Assembly: GCA_017464305.1 (NCBI GenBank)
Contig: JAFUDS010000011.1
Span: forward strand, 1-64,000
Reading direction: 5' to 3'
Length of the DNA: 64,000 nt
Origin: Clostridia bacterium
Lineage (GTDB): Bacteria > Bacillota > Clostridia > Christensenellales > Aristaeellaceae
A program made the position numbers and the translations under genes. The notes under the pieces are model-generated. The model ran no database searches, was not told where the DNA came from, and saw only the letters and a program-made list of their open reading frames with translations. Positions 17,729-26,359 of the stretch are shown one piece after another. How positions within the stretch are numbered: position 1 is the stretch's first letter; every line of letters begins with the position of its first letter.

Positions 17729-18732
17729 CAATATAGTCCCTCTCTGCCACAATCCTCAAACCAGTCTTTGAAACTCTCCTCAAGGGTGTAGTGGAACTTG
17801 TAGTCCGTATTGCTCAGCTTGACCCCTGAAATATTTGTACTCACCATCAACTTCTTCACACGATCTGGATGAATACCAACCTTCTTCCCGCCAAGAGGAC
17901 CAACAACTTTAGCAACGCCCATCAGAAGTTTTCCGTTGATCATCGGGATCTTTCTACCCTGAAGATCCGTGCTTGCTTTCATCGCTTCACAAATCTCTTC
18001 GATTGTATATGCCGGTTCAAATGTACAGTTGATAATGTCATAACCAGGGAAAGAGTTATCGATCATACGGTACTTAATGAACTGGACGAGCTCTTTAACA
18101 TACACGCAAGCTTTGATGGTATCCTTACGTCCAGCGTAGAAGTAATAGTGGCCTTTTATGCCTTTATAGAGTCTCGTCATATTACCGTGTTCGCCTTTGC
18201 CGTAGACAATGCCAGGTCTAACAATGGTAAGCTCATGGTCTGATTCTTTATCACACCAACCAATATGGATCTTTTCAGCCACAAGCTTACTGATGCCATA
18301 TGGTGTGTTCGGTGTAGGAAGCGTATCCTCTGCCTTCAATTCTTCGGCAGCACCATAAGGAGCGATAGAAGAAGTAAACAGGATCTTCTTTATCCCATAC
18401 TTCTCAGCAAAAGCAACCACATTCTCAGCACCACGGATATTTGTCTCGAAATACTCATGATCTTCATGTCCCGGTGTTCTATGGACAGCTGCTAAGTTAA
18501 AGATGATATCAGAGCCTGTTGGTGTGAACTCAAGATCAAAAGGTTTCCTAACATCTAACCTTATGTATTCCACGCCATCATTTTTCTCAACGATTCCAGG
18601 AACAACGCCTTCTTCACCAGGCATAACAATGTCAAGGTCATAGATCTTGTCATCCACACCTTTGATGTTCTTAAGCTCATGTATTAGATGAGTTCCGATA
18701 AACCCGGAACCGCCAAAAATAAGATAGTTCAT
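17728..18732 (-). CDS. NAD-dependent sugar-nucleotide epimerase/dehydratase
   Basis: This 334-aa extended short-chain dehydrogenase has a Rossmann GGSGFIG at residues 7-13, a TSSIAPYG segment for the catalytic Ser/Thr, and Tyr145-x3-Lys149 (YGISK). It works on a nucleotide-linked sugar, but the exact reaction (4-epimerase, dehydratase or reductase) cannot be told from sequence. It precedes the DUF4422 gene with a one-base overlap. Composition is higher in GC than the glycosyltransferases downstream, like the other precursor-synthesis genes. Confidence 0.85.
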   Translation of the reverse strand: MNYLIFGGSGFIGTHLIHELKNIKGVDDKIYDLDIVMPGEEGVVPGIVEKNDGVEYIRLDVRKPFDLEFTPTGSDIIFNLAAVHRTPGHEDHEYFETNIRGAENVVAFAEKYGIKKILFTSSIAPYGAAEELKAEDTLPTPNTPYGISKLVAEKIHIGWCDKESDHELTIVRPGIVYGKGEHGNMTRLYKGIKGHYYFYAGRKDTIKACVYVKELVQFIKYRMIDNSFPGYDIINCTFEPAYTIEEICEAMKASTDLQGRKIPMINGKLLMGVAKVVGPLGGKKVGIHPDRVKKLMVSTNISGVKLSNTDYKFHYTLEESFKDWFEDCGREGLY

Positions 18733-18802
18733 ATAACTTCCCCCTGATTATTCATCTTTGTGTGATTGTCTGACACATAGTTAATGCCGATAATCTAGGC
18801 TA

Positions 18803-20041
18803 TTAATCTCTCCTAAATAGATCTCTCGTATAGACCTTATCAGCCACATCATCAAGCGCTGCATCATACCGATTGGCAATGATGGCATCACATCCTGCCT
18901 TGAACTTCTCTATATCATTTACAACAAGGCTTCCAAAGAATGTCGTACCATCTTCCAATGTCGGTTCATAGATCACCACAGTCGCTCCTTTAGCTTTAAT
19001 TCGCTTCATTACGCCTTGGATGCTACTCTGCCGGAAGTTATCACTATTGCTCTTCATGGTTAATCTGTACACACCAACTGTGATCGGACGCTCTTTCTCA
19101 GTGTTCCACATGCTTGAAGCTGTGTAGTATCCGGCACGATCTAATACTCTGTCGGCGATGAAATCTTTACGAGTTCTATTGCTCTCCACAATTGCTTCTA
19201 TAAGATTCTCCGGAACATCCTCATAGTTAGCTAATAACTGCTTCGTATCCTTAGGCAGGCAGTAGCCGCCATAACCAAAGGACGGGTTGTTGTAGTGTGA
19301 ACCAATACGAGGATCCAAGCACACGCCATCAATTACACTTCTTGTGTCCAAACCTTTAACTTCACAATATGTATCAAGTTCGTTGAAGTACGAAACACGT
19401 AGAGCTAAATATGTATTAGCAAAGAGCTTAACTGCTTCAGCTTCTGTAAAGCCCATGAAAAGGACATCGATATTCTCTTTTTCAGCACCCTGAACCAGTA
19501 GCTGAGCAAATGTCTCCGCTTTCTCCTTACTATTATCATCACAACCAACAATGATTCGGCTCGGATAGAGATTATCATAGAGAGCTTTGGACTCTCTCAA
19601 GAATTCCGGTGAGAACAAGATTCTGTCTGTTCCATATTTTTCTCTAACCTTTTCTGTGTATCCAACCGGGATGGTAGATTTAATGATCATTGCGGCGGTC
19701 TTAGAGGATTCGAGTACCAGCTCGATGACGCTCTCAACCGCGCTACAATCGAAAAAGTTCTTCTGAGGATCGTAGTTTGTCGGAGCTGCAATGATGACGA
19801 AGTCAGCATCTTTATATGCATTTGCGCCATCAGTTGTGGCATGCAGATTTAATACACGTGTACCTTCCTTAGCTTCTTTTAAATACTTCTCAATATAATC
19901 ATCCTGAATTGGGCTGATCCACGAATTCAGTTTTTCTACTTTTTCTGGGACAATATCCACAGCTGTTACTTCATTGTGTTGAGAAAGAAGGACTGCTAAA
20001 GACAATCCGACATATCCGGTTCCGGCAACTGCAATCTTCAT
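18803..20041 (-). CDS. ugd: UDP-glucose 6-dehydrogenase
   Basis: This 412-aa enzyme oxidises UDP-glucose to UDP-glucuronate with two NAD+. The N-terminal NAD motif GTGYVG is at residues 7-12. The conserved STIPVGYTE and [19 protein letters not shown] follow, and the catalytic cysteine is Cys261 in [10 protein letters not shown]. The C-terminal UDP-binding domain is complete. It resembles the shorter Ugd branch seen in capsule clusters. It lies next to a UDP-glucuronate 4-epimerase-like gene, so the pair probably supplies UDP-glucuronate and UDP-galacturonate. Confidence 0.93.
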   Translation of the reverse strand: MKIAVAGTGYVGLSLAVLLSQHNEVTAVDIVPEKVEKLNSWISPIQDDYIEKYLKEAKEGTRVLNLHATTDGANAYKDADFVIIAAPTNYDPQKNFFDCSAVESVIELVLESSKTAAMIIKSTIPVGYTEKVREKYGTDRILFSPEFLRESKALYDNLYPSRIIVGCDDNSKEKAETFAQLLVQGAEKENIDVLFMGFTEAEAVKLFANTYLALRVSYFNELDTYCEVKGLDTRSVIDGVCLDPRIGSHYNNPSFGYGGYCLPKDTKQLLANYEDVPENLIEAIVESNRTRKDFIADRVLDRAGYYTASSMWNTEKERPITVGVYRLTMKSNSDNFRQSSIQGVMKRIKAKGATVVIYEPTLEDGTTFFGSLVVNDIEKFKAGCDAIIANRYDAALDDVADKVYTRDLFRRD

Positions 20042-20205
20042 GATAATTCTTCTCCTTTATTTCTTTCGCACAGTGCTCATACGATTTTACATAGGCATTA
20101 TTAAAGGTCATGCAACCTTGTGAGCATCCATGGGCTAATTCTTTGATTTTTAAATTCAAATCTTAAAGTAATATGTTAGTAAGTGTATTGGTACTGTGTT
20201 AGTAG

Positions 20206-21309
20206 TTATTGATAGTACTCCTTGTACCACTCAGCGAATCGCCTCAGGCCAGTTCTTATGTCTATCTCTGGCTTGAACCCATAGTCCCGCTCCAGTGCTT
20301 CAGAATCAGCATACGTAACCGGTACATCGCCTGGCTGCATACCAACCAGTTCTCTATGAGCTTCAAAGTCGTAGGATTCCTCCAACACTCCAGCTCTCAC
20401 CAACTCTTCTTGAAGTGTTGATACATAATCCAGCAGGTTTTCTGGTGTTCCACCGCCGATGTTGTAGACAGCGTAAGGTGGAATCGGTAAGCCATCAGGT
20501 CCGTTTTCCTTTTCTGGCGCACCCTGCATAACCCTGAATACTCCCTCAACTATGTCATCCACATAGGTGAAATCACGCTTGCAGTTACCATAGTTAAAGA
20601 TCTGTATCTTCTCTCCTCTTGCTAACTTGTTAGTAGCGGAGAAGTAGAACATATCCGGACGGCCTGCGGGACCATACACGGTGAAGAAGCGAAGGCCAGT
20701 TGATGGTATGTTATAGAGCTTGGAATAAGAATGGGCCAGTAACTCGTTTGACTTCTTCGTCGCAGCGTAGAGAGATACTGGATTATCAACCTTATCATCC
20801 GTACTGAACGGAACCTTCTTATTACCACCGTAGACGGAGGAACTAGAGGCGTATACGAGATGTTCGACACCCTTATATCCGTTCTCATCCGCTCCAGTAG
20901 AGGAATAAGAATGCCGACACGCCTCTAAAACATTAAAAAAGCCGATGATGTTCGACTCGATGTAAACATCCGGATGGTCAATGGAATATCTGACACCCGC
21001 TTGAGCTGCGAGGTTCACAACCACAGAGGGCTGATACTGTGTGAACACCTTATCCACAAGTTCCTTATCCGCAAGATTACCGTGAATAAAGATGTGTTTG
21101 ACAGGAGATGTCTTCGCAGCCTCCTCAATAAGGCTTAACCGATATTCCTTCAAAGCTGGATTATAGTAATCATTCATGGAGTCGAAAGAAATTACTGTAC
21201 CGGAGGAGAGTTCACGTAGAAGACGGAGGACTAAGTTCGCTCCAATGAATCCGGGAGAACCTGTAACTAAAATTGTTTTGTTATTCAAGTCAATTTGTTG
21301 CTTCGACAT
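20206..21309 (-). CDS. UDP-glucuronate 4-epimerase-like protein
   Basis: This 367-aa extended short-chain dehydrogenase has GSPGFIG at residues 17-23, the SFDSMNDYYNPALKEYRL stretch typical of uronate epimerases (about 41-58), NLAAQAGVRYSIDHP at 99-113 and Tyr181-x3-Lys185 (YAATK). It would interconvert UDP-glucuronate and UDP-galacturonate. Its pairing with ugd 164 bases downstream supports this. It begins 17 bases after the stop of a SipW-like peptidase gene and is probably co-transcribed with it. Confidence 0.88.
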   Translation of the reverse strand: MSKQQIDLNNKTILVTGSPGFIGANLVLRLLRELSSGTVISFDSMNDYYNPALKEYRLSLIEEAAKTSPVKHIFIHGNLADKELVDKVFTQYQPSVVVNLAAQAGVRYSIDHPDVYIESNIIGFFNVLEACRHSYSSTGADENGYKGVEHLVYASSSSVYGGNKKVPFSTDDKVDNPVSLYAATKKSNELLAHSYSKLYNIPSTGLRFFTVYGPAGRPDMFYFSATNKLARGEKIQIFNYGNCKRDFTYVDDIVEGVFRVMQGAPEKENGPDGLPIPPYAVYNIGGGTPENLLDYVSTLQEELVRAGVLEESYDFEAHRELVGMQPGDVPVTYADSEALERDYGFKPEIDIRTGLRRFAEWYKEYYQ

Positions 21310-21326
21310 TTGATTTCTCCTTATCT

Positions 21327-21806
21327 TTATTTCTTTTTCCTATTCCACGGCACACAGCCGATCAGTATCAAAACACATGCCACGCTAATCCCTGCCCACA
21401 TTCCGTCTTTCTCTACCCAGTAAAAATACTTACCGAGTCGTGGGAAGGTGGCTCCTTGACGGCCTATAAATGTAGAGCTGTCTACCAACGTCTCATCTGA
21501 TGACCCGAGCCCGCTGACAACCACACTCTCAACCACACCGTCATCAGTGTGGACTGCTCTAACCTTGTGGAGAATCTGCACACCATCCAAGTCGAAGACC
21601 ACGTTATCGCCGACCATAATCTGGTCCAGGGTCGCATTGGTATCCACAAAAACCAACGAGCCTCTAATCACTTCAGGTTCCATGGACTCCGAAAGCAGTA
21701 CTTTCGGCTGGTATCCAGCGATTACAGCCACACCGAGCGCAAGTACCAGCGCTATCACAAGGCAGCAGATTACGGTGTAGATGTTTCTAATCGTCGTCTT
21801 TAGCAT
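21327..21806 (-). CDS. SipW-like signal peptidase I (copy 1)
   Basis: This 159-aa membrane peptidase is of the SipW/ER type: an N-terminal helix (about 12-31), catalytic Ser41 in SESMEP, His80 in ILHKV in place of the usual lysine, and a second membrane helix near the C-terminus ending in KKK. It would mature exported proteins carrying a SipW-type signal, here most likely the product of the gene 340 bases upstream (22147-22815). A second copy (28449-28922) shares the start, both catalytic positions and layout, and also stands beside a substrate gene, so the module is duplicated. Confidence 0.88.
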   Translation of the reverse strand: MLKTTIRNIYTVICCLVIALVLALGVAVIAGYQPKVLLSESMEPEVIRGSLVFVDTNATLDQIMVGDNVVFDLDGVQILHKVRAVHTDDGVVESVVVSGLGSSDETLVDSSTFIGRQGATFPRLGKYFYWVEKDGMWAGISVACVLILIGCVPWNRKKK

Positions 21807-22146
21807 TCACTGCTGCTCCATCTATTCATATCCGCCCACTTCCGCAAGTCGATTCCCACACTGTTGTGATGGACAGGCAGGACACACTCTTGTGGCGGAC
21901 AGACAGTTTCTCTCCCACCGTCCCTGTCGTCCACAGAGCTTATATACTGTGAGCGTTTATTTTCCTAGGGCACGGACACACCGGCTCATACTGTATAGCA
22001 TCTGTTTTAGACGCGAGTTATTCTTTATCTCCAACACAGCTGCAACCATCACGTCATGCATCCATCGTTTCCAGATCTTTAGCTGTGGCTGATATCCAGC
22101 CATCATCCCTCACACTATTGTGGCGGACATACTGGTGTGCTCGACC
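21807..22146. other. Spacer between the peptidase and its likely substrate gene
   Basis: These 340 bases have no supported gene. The motif TTGTGGCGGACA occurs twice (near 21890 and 22122), and TGTTGTGATGGACA near 21864 is similar, with CTCACAC or CACACT before each. The motif recurs in other spacers of the accessory block. No terminator with a T tract was found. Confidence 0.4.
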
Positions 22147-22815
22147 TTATGGATTCAAGCTAACCACTGACGACCATACAGCTGAAGGTGTGGAGGTTTC
22201 ATACCCTACCGTCTGTATCGCGTAAGCCTTAATCTCCATCCTGCCGGTCCATTCAAACGCGGAACTGAAGTCATGGAAGCTAGCATTCTCTACCACCCCG
22301 CTCACTTCATCCCCAGCATAGAAGGTTTCAAGCGTGTCCGCCTGGTCACCGTAACCAAATACGTAGGTGTGAACATCACCCACTACTTCGTTGCGTACTT
22401 CAAACCACCCGCTTTCATCGATCTCTAAGGCAAACAGGTCTACGTCTTGCACCTCACCTGAGATTGATGAGGATACCACTGGTACATCGAACTCAAGTAA
22501 CAAATAACTATCCTTCTCGCCCACACTCTCAACGCTTACCTGGAGCGGGAAAGATTGACCCGGCTCGACGGCCACAGTGGCGATATTCTCTTCGTTCTCT
22601 CCGCTAGCCTCTCCTGTGTTGGATGAATCGGAAGAGCCGGAAGACGAGGAGCAAGAGACGGATAACGATATCTCCACATCATCCGCAGTATATTCAAACG
22701 CAACAGCTCCTGTGTCTTTGTCAGAAAGCACTGCTAACAGGTCTCCGATGAGCAATAGAACCAGCACGCTCACGCCAGCCAACACTGACAGGATCCTCAT
22801 TGTTTTTGTGTTCAT
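22147..22815 (-). CDS. SipW-dependent TasA/camelysin-like secreted protein (copy 1)
   Basis: This 222-aa exported protein has the SipW-type signal: MNTKTMRILSVLAGVSVLVLLLIG, then DLLAVLSDKDTG, which corresponds to the A-F/L-S/T-D-K-D-T cleavage region of TasA relatives. The mature part is beta-rich with a serine-rich linker (about 55-72) and repeats of alternating hydrophobic residues (SYLLLEFDVPVVSSSISGEV). Cleaved products of this family form fibres or stay at the cell surface in biofilm matrix. It is a paralogue of the protein at 28998-29609; the signal and C-terminal half (FHDFSSAFEWTGRMEIKAYA) are strongly alike. Confidence 0.8.
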   Translation of the reverse strand: MNTKTMRILSVLAGVSVLVLLLIGDLLAVLSDKDTGAVAFEYTADDVEISLSVSCSSSSGSSDSSNTGEASGENEENIATVAVEPGQSFPLQVSVESVGEKDSYLLLEFDVPVVSSSISGEVQDVDLFALEIDESGWFEVRNEVVGDVHTYVFGYGDQADTLETFYAGDEVSGVVENASFHDFSSAFEWTGRMEIKAYAIQTVGYETSTPSAVWSSVVSLNP

Positions 22816-23328
22816 ATAAAGTTGTTCCTCTGGCCTCGGTCACTACGTCAACACTTTCCTCGTGTATTACTTGTCTCCGTGCTGCTGTACTATCCTTATC
22901 TTCTTGTAACTCCGGGTGGAGAGGCAGGGATAGAAAGGACAATACCCGATCAGTTAGCCAGTAGGGTTAAGTTGTAACGTGTGGAGGTCTGTTTGTATAT
23001 ATCAATTCCACGGCCACAACGCTCTACTTCTCTACCTCTCCTAGTCCTAAGTTGAACTGTGGAGGAAGGAAGGTTAGTGTGGCTGGAATGGTTGTATTTC
23101 CCGGTTTTACCGCATTTCCGCAAAGTTTTTTTAGCCGTTTTACCGCAAATTCGCAAAGTCTTGAGAGACAGGGGCCGGTGTGGCGGTAGTGCAGTGTGTT
23201 TGTTTGCTACCCTTATCTGGTATTAGTTGCCCACAGGGTGACTTCAAGTTGTCCAGTACATCAGTTGTATTGACGACTTGACTGATAAGTAAGCCACCTG
23301 GGTCGCGCTTCGCGCTCAACGGCCACAC
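22816..23328. other. Spacer with two intergenic repeats
   Basis: No supported gene. At 23099-23161 a sequence close to CGGTTTTACCGCA-N4-CGCAAAGT is present twice with about a 31-base period. At 23220-23330 lies the second copy of the 110-bp repeat found at 2046-2165, directly downstream of the small zinc-ribbon gene. Confidence 0.5.
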
Positions 23329-23330
23329 TC
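23220..23330 (-). repeat. About 110-bp intergenic repeat (copy 2 of 2)
   Basis: On the minus strand it begins at the TGA of the gene 23329-23634 and carries the same blocks as the copy at 2046-2165. The variable hairpin here is GCGC-GAA-GCGC. Position immediately after a stop codon resembles the placement of the other repeats in this block. Confidence 0.55.
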
Positions 23331-23634
23331 AGCCCAGACTTATAAACTTCTCATACTCAGGACCGCAGTCGTTACAGAATGGACTGATCCAACCGGTACT
23401 CCTGCGTGTGGCTGGCTTTCCGCAGTTAACACATGTGACCTTTGAAAGCTCTACATACTTGTGGATGACCTCATCGGTCTTTTCGTTACCATGCCAGTCA
23501 AAGATGTCCAGCATGCCCCATTTCTCTTTTACATCTTCTATCTCATAATCGGATGGTGCTACTTGTTCGAGCTCATCATACATTTGCTCGCCGAATGCCT
23601 TTTGCCATCCTTTGGGAAGTTTTAATCGTTTCAT
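23329..23634 (-). CDS. Small protein with a zinc-ribbon-like CxxC pair
   Basis: This 101-aa protein ends in CVNCGKPATRRSTGWISPFCNDCG, two CxxC knuckles 17 residues apart, which would bind zinc. The N-terminal part (LPKGWQKAFGEQMYDELEQV) is not recognised. No clear ribosome binding site precedes the ATG. It is the leftmost of three small same-strand genes, each ending in a spacer with its own hairpin-bearing repeat. Function unknown; nucleic-acid or protein binding is possible from the zinc ribbon. Confidence 0.6.
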   Translation of the reverse strand: MKRLKLPKGWQKAFGEQMYDELEQVAPSDYEIEDVKEKWGMLDIFDWHGNEKTDEVIHKYVELSKVTCVNCGKPATRRSTGWISPFCNDCGPEYEKFISLG

Positions 23635-23654
23635 AAAAAGAATCTTGTATGTTT

Positions 23655-23714
23655 GGTGTGGACGGTAATAACAGCACCGGCTTTGGACTGGCAGGTGCTC
23701 ACAGGTGTCATCTC
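23655..23714 (-). repeat. Hairpin-bearing 3' repeat, type B copy 1
   Basis: On the plus strand it has GCTTTGGACTGG then TGCTCACAGGTGT. The arms AGCACC and GGTGCT pair around the conserved centre. It ends at the stop codon of the minus-strand gene 23715-24104. A partner copy lies at 24118-24174 with a different but equally paired stem. Confidence 0.5.
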
Positions 23715-24104
23715 TCAGTCATACCAGACGTATGGCGGATCCAATTCAAAGTGATCAGCTCCTTCAAACAGGAACTTGAACACCTTAAGCCCCTCACTAT
23801 CCTTGCTCCAAGCAGCATCTCTTCCGATACCTTCTATAACAATTCCGCCTTGTCGCTTAGCGTCATTTCTATCAGCGCTATAAACAAACCCATGGAGATA
23901 AAGTTTATCGTCATCGCCATACTTCTCCATGAACCATACATATTCCATGTACTTGCGCCATGGGTATGGGTCAAAGATGTGTTTGTCTAATAGGAGTCGT
24001 AATTCATGCCTACGAAGCTTTTTGAAATATCTCAAACCATCTCTATAAGTGGCAGGGTTGTAAGACTCGCCGAAGATGATCTTGTCACGTTGATCTATGT
24101 TCAT
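23715..24104 (-). CDS. Hypothetical small protein
   Basis: This 129-aa protein is unrecognised. It is rich in aromatic and charged residues (RKYMEYVWFMEKYGDDDKLYLHG at about 50-72; FKFLFEGADHFELDPPYVWYD at the end). There is no signal, membrane segment or known motif. It sits in a run of small minus-strand genes. It ends in GAC TGA, followed directly by a hairpin repeat that also follows the neighbouring gene 24175-24393. Such bodies are common among cassette and immunity proteins, but nothing here proves that. Confidence 0.5.
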   Translation of the reverse strand: MNIDQRDKIIFGESYNPATYRDGLRYFKKLRRHELRLLLDKHIFDPYPWRKYMEYVWFMEKYGDDDKLYLHGFVYSADRNDAKRQGGIVIEGIGRDAAWSKDSEGLKVFKFLFEGADHFELDPPYVWYD

Positions 24105-24117
24105 GTATATGTGCTCC

Positions 24118-24174
24118 GTGTGGCGGTTAAGCCACCAGCTTTGGACTGGTTGGCGCTCACAGGTGTGAGTAATC
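24118..24174 (-). repeat. Hairpin-bearing 3' repeat, type B copy 2
   Basis: It has the same frame as copy 1 (GCTTTGGACTGG then CGCTCACAGGTGT) but the stem is AGCCACCAG against CTGGTTGGCGCT, with unpaired bases. Stem sequences differ from copy 1 while pairing is kept. It begins at the TGA of the gene 24175-24393. Confidence 0.5.
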
Positions 24175-24393
24175 TCAGTCTTTCAGTGCTTCTTCTGCTA
24201 CCCGATAATCATCCCAGTCGGGATGGGCAGCCATAATCTCTTGCAACATCTCTGCTTCGCCCGGATCAAAGTGAGACGGAATGTATCCGCTTCTTACATA
24301 AGCAACATCCACTTCATACATCGCGGTGACAAAACGTTTAACGGCCTCAGGATCGGATATTCTTATTTCGTCTGTTATTGATGATGTTGGCAT
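24175..24393 (-). CDS. Hypothetical small protein
   Basis: This 72-aa product starts at ATG 24393. AAGGAG lies six bases upstream, which decides the start against the longer frame that runs into low-complexity sequence. The protein (MPTSSITDEIRISDPEAVKR, then a C-terminal AAHPDWDDYRVAEEALKD) is acidic and not recognised. It ends in GAC TGA followed by a hairpin repeat, like its downstream neighbour. Confidence 0.55.
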   Translation of the reverse strand: MPTSSITDEIRISDPEAVKRFVTAMYEVDVAYVRSGYIPSHFDPGEAEMLQEIMAAHPDWDDYRVAEEALKD

Positions 24394-25066
24394 GTTGTTC
24401 TCCTTGGGATGGTGTGGCTGTCTGCTTTCTCTTTTGCTTCTTTCGCTTCTTTCGCGCAAGAAAGAGAACGAAAGAAAGAAAGAAAGGAACCAATAAAGTA
24501 CCCATCCTATTTCACTTTGATTCATCACCCTGTTTATCACCTTGGTGATGATTTGGTGATGATTAAGGTGATGATTTCTCTATACCCATTCATCTAAGAC
24601 AGTTCCTTAGTGCCAAGCCTGTTCTGTGTGGATGGGGATGGTGACGGCCACAAGGTTGTGAGAGTCCCTTGGGGAACTAATAAAGTACCCATCCTATTTC
24701 AGTATGATTCAAACGGAACGTGTACTCGATTTCCCGTTTTTACCAGCCACTCTTATGCCCCACAATCTCATCGACAGTAGCGTGTGGCAGTGCTGGAAGC
24801 TTTAAAAACTCCGCGGCTTTCGGTATGAAAATGAGCATTTTCACTCTTCAAAAATCTAAAAATCCATACCAAAACCCACGTAGTTTTCACAGGAAAAAGC
24901 CTTTAAATAGGGCATTTTATCGAAAAATAGCCCCAAATTTCATTGCCATCTGCTCCAGCTATGAATATCCTTAGGAAAGCGAATGCTAGAAGCAGAAGAA
25001 TCCCTATTATCCACCAGATCCTGATAGTTTTTTACACTCAACTCACTCTTCTCAACACGAATAATC
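24394..25066. other. Repeat-dense spacer
   Basis: No gene is supported. It contains a 39-bp direct repeat at 24486-24524 and 24673-24711 with three mismatches. It also has three near-tandem GGTGATGATT units at 24544-24574, preceded by ATCACC so that a small hairpin can form, and the first copy of the 84-bp cassette repeat (24864-24947). A purine/pyrimidine-biased stretch of AAGAAAG units lies at about 24435-24487. Confidence 0.55.
24864..24947 (-). repeat. 84-bp cassette repeat, copy 1
   Basis: One of five near-identical copies (24864, 26145, 27194, 28297, 29704). Each contains GGGC-T-ATTTT / AAAAT-GCCC around TCGAT, a hairpin with a bulged T on the minus strand, and AAAAC-N7-GTTTT. This copy lies about 120 bases beyond the stop of the three-gene group 25067-26097. 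About 25 bases further right it shares TAGGAAAGCGAATGCTA with copy 4. Confidence 0.9.
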
Positions 25067-25294
25067 CTAACACCAGTAGGAGGATGCATACCTCGGCAAT
25101 TGATTACCTTCTTTAAGAATGCTATGAATACGCCAAATTCCCTGTCGCGTATAAACATTATTGACTGCCTGATTCTTTATTTCTAATGTAGCAATATCGA
25201 AAATAACATGATGAGCCCGATTAAGATCGCCTTCTTCATAGCAATCCATTGAAATCACATCGCCTTCTCGATTAATATTCTCCATTTTAACCAT
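25067..25294 (-). CDS. Hypothetical small protein, last gene of a trio
   Basis: This 75-aa product starts at ATG 25294. GGGAGGTGAGC ends just upstream, the best ribosome binding site in this block. It is unrecognised; the C-terminal RQGIWRIHSILKEGNQLP then YASSYWC is the most distinctive part. It follows the 168-aa gene after 19 bases and so belongs to the same operon. If that protein is a toxin domain, as its appearance faintly suggests, this could be its partner, but that is inference only. Confidence 0.55.
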   Translation of the reverse strand: MVKMENINREGDVISMDCYEEGDLNRAHHVIFDIATLEIKNQAVNNVYTRQGIWRIHSILKEGNQLPRYASSYWC

Positions 25295-25313
25295 GCAGCT
25301 CACCTCCCTCTCA

Positions 25314-25820
25314 TTAATGCGTATTTCCGGACAAATACGTTATTGCACCACTGATCTGGCCCTCTTCGTGCTCTACTTTTTCCTGAATGCTTACGTAATA
25401 GGCTGCACTCTCGCGTGCATAATCATATTTTCTGGAGGTTATTGTGTGTGCTTCATCCTGTGTACTGCCATCACTCACAAGGCGCATCTCCATTAATTCA
25501 TGATTAAGAAGCGTGAGATCATGTGGTTTGATACTCTCCGGATCAAATGCAAGCCTTCTCCATGACTCGGCAATTTCAAAACTCACATCAAATCTACGGA
25601 AGCCGCCATCTAATTCATGAGCATCAATGAAGAGATAGTTCTTTATCATAAGAATTTGTTGAACTGTAAATCCAGTATTATTAGCAATACGCTGAACATC
25701 TGCGTGGTTTTTCCTGATCTCCTCATAATACATCTCTGCATGACTTAGTGCCCTCAGTGAAGTAGGATCAGTAATCCCTCCTGAAATCCCTCCGGCAATC
25801 AAAACTCTACTACTATCCAC
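25314..25820 (-). CDS. Hypothetical protein with a conserved H..E-rich C-terminal region
   Basis: This 168-aa protein has a hydrophilic helical N-terminus and a C-terminal block, ESIKPHDLTLLNHELMEMRL then DEAHTITSRKYDYARESAAYY (about residues 95-145). Similar blocks close phage minor-capsid-linked proteins and polymorphic toxin tips. A His/Glu/Asp/Tyr-rich active centre is plausible. No signal or membrane segment. It is the middle gene of a three-gene set (26097 to 25067) that ends in an 84-bp repeat. Function not established. Confidence 0.5.
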   Translation of the reverse strand: MDSSRVLIAGGISGGITDPTSLRALSHAEMYYEEIRKNHADVQRIANNTGFTVQQILMIKNYLFIDAHELDGGFRRFDVSFEIAESWRRLAFDPESIKPHDLTLLNHELMEMRLVSDGSTQDEAHTITSRKYDYARESAAYYVSIQEKVEHEEGQISGAITYLSGNTH

Positions 25821-25869
25821 CTATCCTTCCCTCCTGGAGATCAGTGTATATGCGCTTCATCTAATTTGT

Positions 25870-26097
25870 TTACCACTCCAGATACCGAGATACAATCATA
25901 TCCCATTGTTTCTGGTTCATATGTCCATTGGCCACAGAAGCTTTACACAAAGTATCTACTGCTCTTGCCATGCCAAAGTACCGAGGATCACCTTCTCTAT
26001 CATACTTTTCACAATCCGCAATCGTATTGCGCAACACCTCTCCATATACTGGAAACTCAATCTTTATGCTATCATCTATCCATGTATAACGATTCAT
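25870..26097 (-). CDS. Hypothetical small protein, first gene of a trio
   Basis: This 75-aa unrecognised protein ends in NGHMNQKQWDMIVSRYLEW. A degraded copy of this same end lies at 27346-27408 in the next cassette but one, so the gene family has moved or duplicated within the block. The central part (IADCEKYDREGDPRYFGMAR) is charged. Small size and neighbours suggest an accessory or immunity-type role, unproven. Confidence 0.5.
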   Translation of the reverse strand: MNRYTWIDDSIKIEFPVYGEVLRNTIADCEKYDREGDPRYFGMARAVDTLCKASVANGHMNQKQWDMIVSRYLEW

Positions 26098-26144
26098 GTG
26101 AAGGCTACTCCTTTCTTTTTTATCTGCAGGAAATCTCTAAAAAT

Positions 26145-26228
26145 CCATACCAAAACCCACGTAGTTTTCACAGGAAAAAGCCTTTAAATAGGGCATTTTA
26201 TCGAAAAATAGCCCCAAATTTCGTTGCC
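26145..26228 (-). repeat. 84-bp cassette repeat, copy 2
   Basis: Nearly identical to copy 1 over the whole 84 bases. It lies about 130 bases beyond the stop of the DUF4160 trio (26360-27129), same orientation as all others. Confidence 0.9.
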
Positions 26229-26359
26229 TGTGAGCATCGGTTAAGTAAAAATCTCAATTTCCTCCACTTTATTAGTTTTCGAATGCGTTTCTTCCTGATA
26301 AGCAGCGTAGGGCCCTATTTCTGCTGACAGCATTTTGGCTCAGTATATTACTATGTAGA

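Noticed and set aside
24940..25158. Frameshifted extension of the gene 25067-25294
   Set aside because: The overlapping frame has no homology-like continuity, and the 75-aa product has a strong ribosome binding site and a natural end; the overlap is chance.
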